Shown here: piece by piece, positions 1-9,587 of the stretch
Numbering within the stretch: position 1 is the stretch's first letter
Layout: each line of letters begins with the position of its first letter
Source: Chromera velia
Lineage: Eukaryota > Sar > Chromeraceae
Direction: 5' to 3'
Assembly: GCA_018398765.1 (NCBI GenBank)
Contig: JAHBMJ010001362.1
Location: 1-32,308 of the forward strand
DNA: 32,308 nucleotides
Program-made: the position numbers and the translations under genes
Notes under the pieces: generated by a model
Told to the model about the DNA's origin: nothing
Databases searched by the model: none
Seen by the model: the letters and a program-made list of their open reading frames with translations, nothing else

Positions 1-626
1 TCGAAGCATCTCCAGCCTGTCTTCCTTGCACAGCTGATTATCCACCTGCAGATTAAAGATAGAAATTCGATAGGAAATGCGATTCCGAGAAGAAATTTAG
101 TGCTTGCAAGACGGCAAACACACTAAGCGCAAGTAAAGTAGGCAAATAAATGACACGGGTCGCTTATGAGCGGACACAATTGAAGAACGACGCAGATTTT
201 GAACGCCGCAGAGTTGGCAGGATGCGGGCACTCCGCAAACGTCAACTCTTTTGAATCATCAGCCAGAATAGAAAACATGTTAGAAGAACGGGACGGAGAC
301 AAGCACGCAAGCGTACAAGATGAACGGTTCAAAGAAAGAGGAGACAGATGGGGAAGAGGTAGGACAAAGAGACAAAGAAGAAGAGAGTCAAGAACGGACA
401 GACAGTGCGCCAATCAGCAAATTTCTAAGCAGATGTACCTGTCATGCAAGAGTCTGTACTTCTCCGAATCCTCTCTCATTAATTCTTTAAGCAAGGCTGC
501 CTTCTTTCTTTCCTTCCAAGACCCTTCCTCCTTCGCTCCTTTCTTCTTTCTTCTTTCTTCCTTTCTTCCCCTTTTTAATTTGCTGAAGCTTTCTCTCCCT
601 TCCTTCGTTTCTCTCTTCCCCCCCCC
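1..626. other. Non-coding, pyrimidine-rich flank
   Basis: No convincing gene is seen. From about 480 onward the plus strand becomes strongly C/T-rich, with CCTTCC and CTTTCT runs and a C homopolymer near 618-628. The open frames here are low-complexity Ser/Pro/Leu translations of that DNA and show no domain. It could be intronic or intergenic; the sequence does not decide. Confidence 0.6.
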
Positions 627-1358
627 CCTCTCTCTCCTTCAAAATCCCTCCCTTCCCCTTTCCTCCGTTCCTCTCTCTCTCCCCCGCCCCCCTCCCTCCC
701 TCCGTCCCTACCTACCTACCTACTGACCTGCCTGCCTCTCTCCCTCCCAGGGCCTCCCGTGTTTTCTTTCTTCCTTCATTCTGAGTCCTCCTCCTTCCAT
801 CCTTCGTCTATCTTTTTGGCAAAAAGTAATGAGACAGACTTCAATTACTTCTCGTCTTTTTCTTTCTTGATTCATCCATTCCTTTAATTGTTCATTACTT
901 TCCTCCTTCCTTCCCTTCTTTTCTCTTTGCCTTCTTGACAAAAGGTTCTTGTCTTCTTCGCTCCTTCCTTATCCCCCCTCTAGTCACCTTGCTGTGACAG
1001 TCCCTCTCCCCATCTTCCTTGAAGTCTTTGTATCGGAGTCCTTTGCCCCTAGCCTTTACCCTGTACCCTACTTTCACTCTCAAGACTGAGCCCGTCTCCC
1101 AGCCCCCCCCAGTTGACTCTCCTCTCCTCCTCTCTTCATCTCTTTATCCCACTCCCGGGGCCGATTTCCCAGCCCCTCTTGCCCCCTTTTTTTCTGAAGC
1201 TTTCTTTTGAACGTGCATCTTTCGTTTGCTGATTCTTTGTGTACACCATACACTCAGGCACCGCCCTTTTTTCTCTGCAACAACCTACTTCCAGCCCCTT
1301 AGCCGAAACGTACCTGGCTTTGCACTCAACCACCCTGTTTGAATCTTTTGTTTGGTCA
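627..1358. repeat. First copy of exact 732-bp direct duplication
   Basis: This block appears to be repeated without change 733 bp downstream. The open frames inside it also recur with identical translations at the same offset. The copy ends at TTTGGTCA, immediately before an ambiguous base N at 1359. The content is polypyrimidine-rich with short stretches of normal composition, and no coding signal is seen. Confidence 0.9.
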
Positions 1359-1359
1359 N
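1359..1359. other. Single N at duplication junction
   Basis: This N lies exactly between the two identical copies. The left sequence ends in the same TTTGGTCA that ends the second copy at 2091, and the right sequence begins with the CCTCTCTC that starts the first copy at 627. That is the pattern expected when two overlapping contigs are joined end to end by a scaffolder. Confidence 0.85.
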
Positions 1360-2091
1360 CCTCTCTCTCCTTCAAAATCCCTCCCTTCCCCTTTCCTCCG
1401 TTCCTCTCTCTCTCCCCCGCCCCCCTCCCTCCCTCCGTCCCTACCTACCTACCTACTGACCTGCCTGCCTCTCTCCCTCCCAGGGCCTCCCGTGTTTTCT
1501 TTCTTCCTTCATTCTGAGTCCTCCTCCTTCCATCCTTCGTCTATCTTTTTGGCAAAAAGTAATGAGACAGACTTCAATTACTTCTCGTCTTTTTCTTTCT
1601 TGATTCATCCATTCCTTTAATTGTTCATTACTTTCCTCCTTCCTTCCCTTCTTTTCTCTTTGCCTTCTTGACAAAAGGTTCTTGTCTTCTTCGCTCCTTC
1701 CTTATCCCCCCTCTAGTCACCTTGCTGTGACAGTCCCTCTCCCCATCTTCCTTGAAGTCTTTGTATCGGAGTCCTTTGCCCCTAGCCTTTACCCTGTACC
1801 CTACTTTCACTCTCAAGACTGAGCCCGTCTCCCAGCCCCCCCCAGTTGACTCTCCTCTCCTCCTCTCTTCATCTCTTTATCCCACTCCCGGGGCCGATTT
1901 CCCAGCCCCTCTTGCCCCCTTTTTTTCTGAAGCTTTCTTTTGAACGTGCATCTTTCGTTTGCTGATTCTTTGTGTACACCATACACTCAGGCACCGCCCT
2001 TTTTTCTCTGCAACAACCTACTTCCAGCCCCTTAGCCGAAACGTACCTGGCTTTGCACTCAACCACCCTGTTTGAATCTTTTGTTTGGTCA
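1360..2091. repeat. Second copy of exact 732-bp direct duplication
   Basis: Identical by eye to 627-1358. After 2091 the sequence continues into unique DNA (AGTCTCGCCC), so this copy carries the true right-hand junction, while the first copy carries the true left-hand junction. Confidence 0.9.
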
Positions 2092-2465
2092 GTCTCGCCC
2101 GGTCTAGCCGGAAGAAAAGGAGACGGAAAAAGGGAAAGAGAAAGACCGAGAAAGCCGGAGAGAGCAAAAGAAGACTGTGAGAAAGAACGTACAAGAGCTG
2201 ATGTTTCAAGTGCGCTTGGCTGTCCTCCAGCAAACAGACGCAGTTTGACCTTCAGAGGGTGACAGCCCGCGTGCACTTTTGCGACGAAACAGAAAATCTG
2301 GTTTTCGAAATAAAGAAACGTTAAAGACAAAATCTGAAAGTCTCTGTTTGAAATTTTTGAGTAAAACGAGAAATTTGGATTGAAAATAATGTTGTAGGGA
2401 CGTTTTAATCTGTAGGTCAGCCGAAAGATTTATGGTTTCTTCCGTCTGCACCTCAGAAATCCCTT

Positions 2466-3413
2466 TTAAGTTCCCTTCCAATTTAAGCAATACTGAAATA
2501 ACAACAGCGCAATACAATTGACAGTGCAGAAAAAAATGTCACTACTAGAATCGCTGACAGATTTGATCTTTTGACTGACTTTGTTCAGCTCCTGGACGAG
2601 GTTTTCTGTCCGATAGAAGTCGATACCTTCAGCGAAGGCTTCCAGGGCCATTCCCGCGTCTTGCGATACCATCGTCACCCTCTTTGTCTTTGTTCCTCTC
2701 CCCTCTTGTTCTCAAATTTCAATCTTGGCCCTGTGTTTCAGTCCAAAGAGGATTTCCTGATCATTCAGGGTGTTCTGTGCACCCTTTTTCCCTTCCAAGA
2801 TCAAAGGTTCGATCCTCTTTTTCGCTTTGATGAATGCTGGGTCCTCTAAGGCCTCTGTCTCCTCCCCGCACGATTGGAATCTTGCTGTGCCTACCTTTTT
2901 CATTCTCATTAGTCTGGTGGTTGCCTGTATCGCTGCAAATCTCAACCCATCTTTTTTGTGGAGATCTGTTTCAGTACGAACCGTCTTGAGCGAGTATACT
3001 TCTGAGACAATCGATTCGGAAGTTTCCCCTCCCTTTTCCTTGGCCTCTGCTAGCTCTTCTTCAAGAGCTTTCTCCAAATTGTTGGCAAAATCTGGACGGT
3101 GCAGGTAGAAATTGCTGTCATGACCCAAGATCCTCTCCCTTGTAAGACCAAACCGTCTCATAGATCTCGCTGAGGGAGTTCTGTGCTCTCTGTTATGACA
3201 CTCCAGGCACTTGTTCCCTTTCTGACAGTCTCCTTTGACGTGGAAGTCTTCGCAGGGGGTACAGTTTGCGTCTACATGTCTAACGGCTCCTGCTGAAGAC
3301 AGGGCGGCCAGATTAGCCTCAACGTGCTTATGCCTGCACTCATGGGGGCCTTTCTTGCAGCGAGCAAGAACTGCATGAACGCAGGCGTACTCCCTTTCTT
3401 TCGAAGAGTCCAT
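2466..3413 (-). CDS. CCCH zinc-finger protein, interrupted by in-frame TGA
   Basis: The frame opens with ATG at 3413 and runs 233 codons to a TGA at 2712-2714. The N-terminal part holds two zinc-finger modules: C11-X7-C19-X6-C26-X3-H30, which is atypical, and C54-X8-C63-X5-C69-X3-H73, which has the classical CCCH spacing. The second sits in a C-x-x-C...G-x-C-x-x-G-x-x-C-x-x-C-H context like many apicomplexan, chromerid and dinoflagellate CCCH proteins, usually RNA-binding regulators. The rest is charged and helical (about residues 105-190). After the TGA the same frame stays open for another 80 or so codons to 2466, including the coding-like stretch 2540-2678 (VSQDAGMALEAFAEGIDFYR). The gene may therefore end at 2712, be nonsense-mutated, or have an unseen intron. 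It is divergent from the PPR gene at 4087. The domain call is firm; the 3' structure is not. Confidence 0.72.
2712..2714 (-). other. In-frame TGA in zinc-finger gene
   Basis: The codon lies between K-I-E-I and E-Q-E-G on the minus strand. The ORF starting at 2678 is exactly in frame with the one starting at 3413 (735 nt apart). It may be the genuine terminator or a nonsense mutation. Confidence 0.6.
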
Positions 3414-4086
3414 CGTGGATTGAGAATAGGCCTACCTCTGCGACCTGAACGTTGACTTCGCCCCCGTGTGGACTAGTGTGGACAGAAGCTGTACGTGTGA
3501 TCGAATGCAAGGTTTTGGAGCAACGTGCACTGCATGCTTGCATGACTTGCATGCATGATTTTCTTAATTCAACAGATCGAATTAATGCATGCATGCATTT
3601 TCTACTGACGTACAGATTTTCAAGTCAGTTCGCACGCATTGCGCGCGCGCGGAGTGCAGTGCATGAGTACGGTTGCGCGCGTCCTGCGCGGACATGCATG
3701 GCTCCCCTGCTTTCCGCGGGCCACTTTTTTTTTTTCTTCGAGACTGACTTACCGTAACGATGACTGTTGTTTTAACGTTTTTCGAAGCTCTGGACCGGAT
3801 CACCAGTTTCTTTCCGGACTTTTGGAAGCCGTCAACGTTGTAAAGACTCCTCATTCAACAGTCTATCTTCTGTGGAGGTGCAAAGGCCATCGGAGTTGAC
3901 CGAAGTACTCCGCTTTCGCTGCGGCTCCTTGGCATTGGATCGAGGAATGCTTGTTTTGCGGTCACCCTCGAGGTGCTCACCATGCAGTATCGAATGAGTC
4001 TGCCTCTCGTTTGGGTCCAGCGTTCTGTAGAGTACATCAATTCCGCTCATTCTCCTGGCTGACAGCTGTTCAAGTGTCCTGATGTC
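3414..4086. promoter_or_regulatory. Divergent intergenic region with TGCATGC motifs
   Basis: This interval separates the starts of the minus-strand CCCH gene and the plus-strand PPR-SMR gene, so it should hold both promoters. It contains TGCATGC at 3531-3537, TGCATGCATG at 3548-3557 and TGCATGCATGCA at 3586-3597, with CATGCATG near 3693-3700. TGCATGC-type palindromes are known ApiAP2-associated cis elements in apicomplexans. Use of that system here is inferred from the motif alone. A poly-T run at about 3727-3736 is also present. Confidence 0.5.
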
Positions 4087-7000
4087 ATGAGGTTTTTCCT
4101 CTCGATCCTCCTAGCCTTCGTTCTGTGTGGAAGTCGCCCCGCCGCTTTCCCCCTTCCTCGCTTTCCAGTTGAGTCATCACGTCTGGCGCTGCAGTCTTCC
4201 AGACAAGACACCATACTCACGAGACGACACCGCCTTCTCCCCATTCCAGACAAGGCCTTCCGGATTCCGATGCAGCCATCGCTGTATTCGTCTGAAGACA
4301 CGTACACGGAGGAGACGGACAACAGGCCGCCGTCTCCTGAATTCACCCATTCCGTGCACGTGAAAGTGAAGCACGCAGGCGGGCCTGTCGCAGCCCGGAA
4401 GCGCAGAATTGTGAAAGAGGCCGAGAACCTCTATCTGCGTGCTCAGACGGCCCAGCGCAAGCACGACATCGTGGCTTGCCTGGATGTTGCGGTTGCTGCT
4501 GCGCTCGAGGGCGACCTTTGCCATTATGTTCCTGAAGGGGGGGGGGAGGTGAAGGAGATTCTCGGGTTGTTGGTAGAGAATGCGCTGAAACGCACCCGCA
4601 GACTAGGAAAGTCAGAGGACGCCCTCAAAATTCTTCAGCGGGTCGCGTCAGGCAGGTACCCTGTGGCGCTTTCCGAGTCCTTCCTGGACGCGGGAATCGG
4701 CACCTGCTGGAACCAGCTGCTGAGGCTGAAGGCGCAGCGTCTGGATAAGTGGAAGTTGCGACATGAGGTGCATAGAGTGGTGGATTGTGCACTTGCGATG
4801 CGGCGTGTGCAGGCAGATTCCGGTCTCTCTGTCGTGTCGTCAACTGAGGATGGGCCGGGGGCGTCTGGTGATTCGCATGTGTTCGGGTATTTGTTTTTGC
4901 GTTGTATGGGGAGGGCAGGGTAGCCGACGGAGGCACTAGAGATGCTGAAAGAGATTTTGAAAGGACTGAGTCAGCGGGGTCGAACGTCTAATCTCACTCA
5001 CCTATTCAATGCTGTGCTGAGTGCCTGTCAGACGTCAGACCACGTGACTGCTCTGGGGACTGCGACGAAGTTGATTGACCAACTGGTCGCCTCCCCAGGG
5101 TCCTCCCCCGATGTTTCCAGTTTCAATCTGGCAATCGGGTCTTGTGCGCTTGGAAGGCGATGGAGGGCAGCGAAACGGCTCTATCAGCGCATGCAGTCGT
5201 TAGGGCTTCAGCCTGATTCGTACACATTCACTGCGCTCTTGCACGCCTGTGCAGGCAAAACAACGGTGGGGGCGAAGAAGCAGTTCCACCAGAGACGTCC
5301 GGTGGAGGGTCCAGCTGTTCGGTCGCTTGAATTGATGGAGGCACGGGAGGGGGTGGAATTTGCGATGGAAGTGTTGGAGGTGGAGATGCCTCGGCAGAAA
5401 GTGACTCCGTCTTCGTTTCACTTGACTAGCGTTTTGAAGGCTTGTGCTCAGTTGAAGTTGCTAGTCAACCCGCGTCGTGAGTGGGCAAGGGGGTGGCCTG
5501 GCGAGGGTTTGATTCCGCGTTTAAAGAAGCTTCCAGAGGAAACAACCATCAGGCTTGCAAACGGCACGTCTGTCAGTTCGACTGATTTGTCGTTTCATCT
5601 TTTTGACAGACTGCGGGAGTTGGTAGAGCGGGGGGCGGGGAAAGGGGGGGCGCATCGGGCGGACGGGTCGTCTTTGCTTGTGGCCATTACCCCCGACCTC
5701 CCACTTCTTGACGAGAGGGGGGAGGGGTTGAGTGTGAAAGACCTCACGGACGTGAAGGGTCCGTGTGCAAGGTCAACGAAGGGGCCTTCGAGAGTGCATG
5801 ACCCTTCGGCATTCTTTGCTAGGTCTTCAGAGCTTCGAGACTCTCAGTGGGCCTCTACAGCTCTGTTGGTGAGTGCCTTGGAGCGGCAGAAGGTCCCGCT
5901 GACCAGGGACATGCTCAATGTCTTGCTTGCAAAGTGTGCAGAGGCGGCCAAGTGGGCCAAGGCACGTGAGCTCATTGAAGAGATGAAGAGAAGGGGGGGG
6001 GAGATATCGCCCGATGAATTGTCGTTTACGTGGCTGCTCCGCTCGTTTGCGAAGGCCGGGCTGGTGCCCCAGGCGTGGGGTGTGTTGAGAGAAATGGAAG
6101 ATGCCGGCTTGAAGCCGACCGTTTTGACATTGACCTCCCTTTTCCATGCAGTGGCCTCGGCTGCACAGCTGGGACGGGATGTGAATTTGTCACCAAATGC
6201 GGGGGGGCGTGTTTGCGCGAATGTGAGCGCGATGGGGGTTGGGAATCGGCAAGGGGCAGCGGGAAGGGAAGCGGGACTTGATGAGACAGGAAGAGAAGGG
6301 CGTGATGGGTTGCTTGCGAAGAGATTGTCTGAGAAAAAAGATGGGGGTGAGAGGGGGGGAACATTGGGAGTGGTCGCATTTGTTGTGGATTCCGTTGACA
6401 TGATTATGTTGGAGATGCAGAAACGGAATGTGGATGCCGATATTGTTTGCTTGAATGCCGCAATGGAGGCACGCAGGTGTGTGGGGGGAGGGAAGAGAGG
6501 GGTGACGGCACTGTTTGCGGAAATTTTGGAGAGAGATCTTTTGCCAGAATCCGCTACGTACTCCGTTCTTTTGAATACGCTTTGGAGAGAGGCGAGGTCT
6601 GGGGTGCGTTTGAATTCAGAAGAGTGGTCTCTCCTTGCAGAGTCGATGTATGAAGATCGATCACGTGTCGATTCGTTTGCGTTTGCGTTGTTGTTTCGTG
6701 TGTTGCTTGAGAGTCATGAGTTCGAATTGTTGCTCTCCCTTTGGGACCGGTTGGTCCGAGAGGATAGCTCGGCGAGGTGGTTGGGGAGACGGAGTATGCG
6801 GTATGCCCTTATCGCATGCAAAGAACTGGGTCAGAGGGGAGCGTACAGTAAAGAGCATGCGTTGGGTTTGAAGGGTAAAGTGTTGGTGGGGGCATTTCGA
6901 TTGGGTTTGATTGACTCCAGGAGGGAGGACCTAGATGCAGGGGTGAGGGAAGATGCCGAGGCCGTCTGGAGGGAAGCCCTCGTTTCGGTCGGTCAGGGGC

Positions 7001-7656
7001 GGCTTTATGATGAAATGGAAATTCTTCTTGATCTCCGTATGCAAAAGGGTTTGGGTGAGGAAGAGCTGCGACCCGAATTGGCGGAGGATGCCCATGAGAG
7101 AGCACTGGACTTTCTTTTCAATGCGCTGATTGCGAATTCGAATGGCGAAGGGGGGGAGCTGGGAGATATGATTGCACTTGAGACTGTTCTGTTGATTCTC
7201 GAGAAAAGGGGGCTGATGCCTGCTCCGTTTGTGTCGGAGAACTGGGAGGCGTCTACGTCTCCGGTGTTTGAGGCGCATGTTGACGCCTCGGGGGGGTGGT
7301 CTGCGTTGGCATGTTTCTTCGCAGTGAAGGGAGCGCTGTTCCGTTTGCGTGGCCCTGTGCGGGCCGTCGTGAGTGGGTGGGGAGTCGGCAGCTCTCACTC
7401 TGTTGATGTGAGGGCTTCTGTGACCCTCGCGAGTGGGTCCTCTGCAGAGGAGATGGAGAAGGAAACGGTGACTGAGATGCCATTGCGATACCTTCTCTCG
7501 GACTATCTGTCTCCCTCCCTGCGCAGCTGCGTTGAGGTTCGACAGGGAGCCGATGGGCAGTGGCACAGGATTCTTTTTCTTGATCCGATGAGCGTTCTTG
7601 CCCATGCAGAGCCGCCTTGGAACCCTCTAGACGGACCGGATTTCCGCGACTCTTAG
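4087..7656 (+). CDS. Plastid-targeted PPR-SMR protein, with in-frame TAG at 4921
   Basis: One continuous frame runs from ATG 4087 to the TAG at 7654-7656, broken only by TAG at 4921-4923. The N-terminus is a hydrophobic signal peptide (residues 2-15) followed by S-R-P-A-A-F-P with Phe at about residue 21. This resembles the ASAFAP-type cleavage site of proteins sent through the ER to complex red plastids. The body carries pentatricopeptide-like helical pairs, for example around 4880-4965 (spanning the stop), 5107-5215 (SFNLAIGSCALGRRWRAAKR), 5908-6130 (two adjacent repeats) and 6437-6585. The C-terminal region, about 7255-7610, resembles an SMR domain, with G-W-G-V-G-S-S in the place of the usual GWG-x-x-S. 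PPR-SMR proteins bind organellar RNA or DNA, so the likely role is plastid RNA processing, stability or expression. Low-complexity inserts separate the repeats. The downstream part could in principle start at ATG 4942, but that would lack targeting. Confidence 0.85.
4921..4923 (+). other. In-frame TAG within a PPR repeat
   Basis: The stop falls between R-A-G and P-T-E-A-L-E, in the turn between the two helices of a PPR-like motif, so both sides belong to one repeat. A CAG-to-TAG change would explain it. The next base is C, a context known to be comparatively leaky in eukaryotes. A 45-nt GT-AG excision (4879-4923) would keep frame but would delete helix A, so it is less attractive. Confidence 0.8.
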
Positions 7657-8141
7657 AGGAGTCCATGGGATGTAGATGAATTTAGGAAGGAAGAACGGGC
7701 AGAGAAAGCACCATCACTACGCTTAATGAACGGATTACCACTATGAATCCCATTAAATGAATTCAAATCCGTACATGAACCACTGGGATCGAGTGATACG
7801 GTCCAGCCAGTTACTGTGCTGTCAGTCTAGCCGTCTATATAAATTCCAGTATGGAGTGCCATATTTTGTGCTCTTCAAAGTTAATAGACACTGCTAGGTA
7901 TGCCCTGCAAGTACCTATAAATTTAAACAGAATTGAATTTAGTTAGATTCACTGTTAGAACTTTACAAAAAGTTTATAGGAATTTAGAGCTAGATTTAAA
8001 TAGTTTTAAAGTTTAAAAAATAATCTAAATTTCTAAAAAAAATTGGAAATTAAACTTCTAAACTTTTGACATCATACAATTAAATGAATTAGATTGATTC
8101 ATGGAAATTAAACTCACTGAAATCAGTCCTGGCCCTTGTCA
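7657..8141. other. AT-rich 3' flank of the PPR gene
   Basis: No gene is seen. Composition shifts abruptly from the GC-richer coding region to A/T-rich DNA with many TTTAAA and AATTT words (7915-8060). It probably includes the 3' UTR and terminator of the PPR gene, but no specific polyadenylation signal can be assigned. Confidence 0.5.
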
Positions 8142-8969
8142 CTAGTGACCATGTTTGATTTGATTATATTTGATTTGATTTGAGCTTCAACCTCTAATAT
8201 TTGATATTTGAGGTAAGATTTGAGGTTAACCTCTTAGAGTTCCTCACTGAGTTACTGACTTACTGTCACTCTGATCATTTTTCTTATGACAATAGTTATC
8301 AGAACATTTCTGATGTGTGTTTCAAAAATTTAAAAAAATATATATAAAATTATAACTTATAGTTCCATAAAAAAAATATGCCTGTGTGGCAGTGTATATA
8401 CACTAGTCACTGAGACTCACTCTAGTACTAATAGAGATTAAGAACGTAAAATTGATAGATTTGAAATTACATATGACTTTTTGTTGATACGATAAAGTTA
8501 GAGCACGTACCAAAATTGAGGTGACAATCACTCAGTGTAAAATGTTTGCAGACGCTCAAAAAGGGGGCCGTAAAAGATGTTCCAGCACCAGAAAAGTCAA
8601 CACAGCTGTTTAGGAAAACGTTCAGCTGATCAGTTTAGTAACACGGGTTTACCTCTGCATGAAGTAAAAAGGGGTGAAACGTCAATTTCAGTGTAGCTCA
8701 AAACGTTTTTTTTTTTAGAGCAAACCATCAAGATTTAGGTTTTTTCATTTGAATCAGCATGCATGACGGATCGGTACTTGCAAAAGTTTTTTTGGGACCT
8801 TCATATTTGAGGTTGAAAGTCATATTGATCAAATATTTGATTGTATTTGATAGGTCTTTAAACACTAGGTCCTCCCTGACTGGATATTTGATTTGAGCTT
8901 AAGCCCTACCTCAAATCAAATCAAATCAAATCAAATCAAATCAAATCAAACATGGTCACTACTTGTCAC
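8142..8969. mobile_element. MITE-like element with inverted TTTGATTTGATT ends
   Basis: The left end at about 8144-8166 (TAGTGACCATGTTTGATT...) is the inverted complement of the right end at about 8932-8962. The right end contains an (AAATC)n tract followed by CATGGTCACTA. Inside, the word ATTTGATTTGAGCTT occurs near both ends (about 8170 and 8886). No transposase frame is present. This fits a non-autonomous inverted-repeat element about 0.8 kb long. Target-site duplications were not clearly identified. Confidence 0.55.
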
Positions 8970-9058
8970 CCTACCTTAGTTAATGTAATATGAGCACTGC
9001 GGCAGGCTCCGTACTTAATGGACCCGGTCGGGCAAGGTGGAAGCATGTTGCCATATTA

Positions 9059-9587
9059 TCACAATCTGTAACGGTGCTGGTCCTTGGTTTGAGGCAGCCT
9101 AGGAGGCAGCACGTAGATCAAGGGTCTTCCGATGACGTGCTTAGTGATGCTGCTTAAAAGTGCAGAAAATTGCAGAAAGTTATGCTTAGAATTTAATGCG
9201 GTGTGAATCTTGTCTTGCTTGTTCTTAGAGTTTCCTAAAAAACTCAAACTTGTCCGCAGACTTGACTTCATCAATCCCTGTGATAATCTGTATGAGGAAT
9301 TCCAGCCAGAAGTCAAAATCACGTTTAACTGAGAGGGGCATCGATATGTTTTTGAGAGCAGTTTGAATATCGCTAATCAACAGTTACTTTTGAGTAACCT
9401 CTAGTAGGTTTGCCACCTCATTCCAATGAAGCTCTTTTCTGCCCAACACGGCCTTGTTTTTATCTGCCAGTTCCGTTAAGCAGATATGGTAACCATGCAC
9501 AGTACGGAGGTCAGCATATGGTAACATGTTAGCCACCAGTGTTGGGTCTTCTACAGCAAGAGAAACAGCTCTGTTGAGATCGATCAT
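9059..9587 (-). pseudogene. Broken ORF remnant of unknown family
   Basis: From ATG 9587 a coding-like frame of 67 codons (LTELADKNKAVLGRKELHW region) ends at a TAA at 9384-9386. The same frame then stays open for 52 more codons with similar composition (DFDFWLEFLIQIITGIDEV) to a second TAA at 9225-9227, and a neighbouring frame continues to 9059. I do not recognise the family. The loss of frame suggests a decayed gene or transposon fragment, but a short chance ORF cannot be excluded. Confidence 0.35.

Noticed and set aside
199-726. 175-codon plus-strand frame
   Set aside because: The second half is a Ser/Pro/Phe translation of polypyrimidine DNA, and there is no domain or codon signal.
2805-2820. 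GGTTCGATCC resembling a tRNA B box (also GGTTCGATTGCC near 11999)
   Set aside because: No A box, acceptor-stem pairing or cloverleaf could be found at either place, and the first lies within the CCCH coding frame.
5844-7605. Several antisense frames of 98-224 codons opposite the PPR gene
   Set aside because: They are shadows of a long, well-supported plus-strand coding frame; their Pro/Arg/His-rich translations have no domain.
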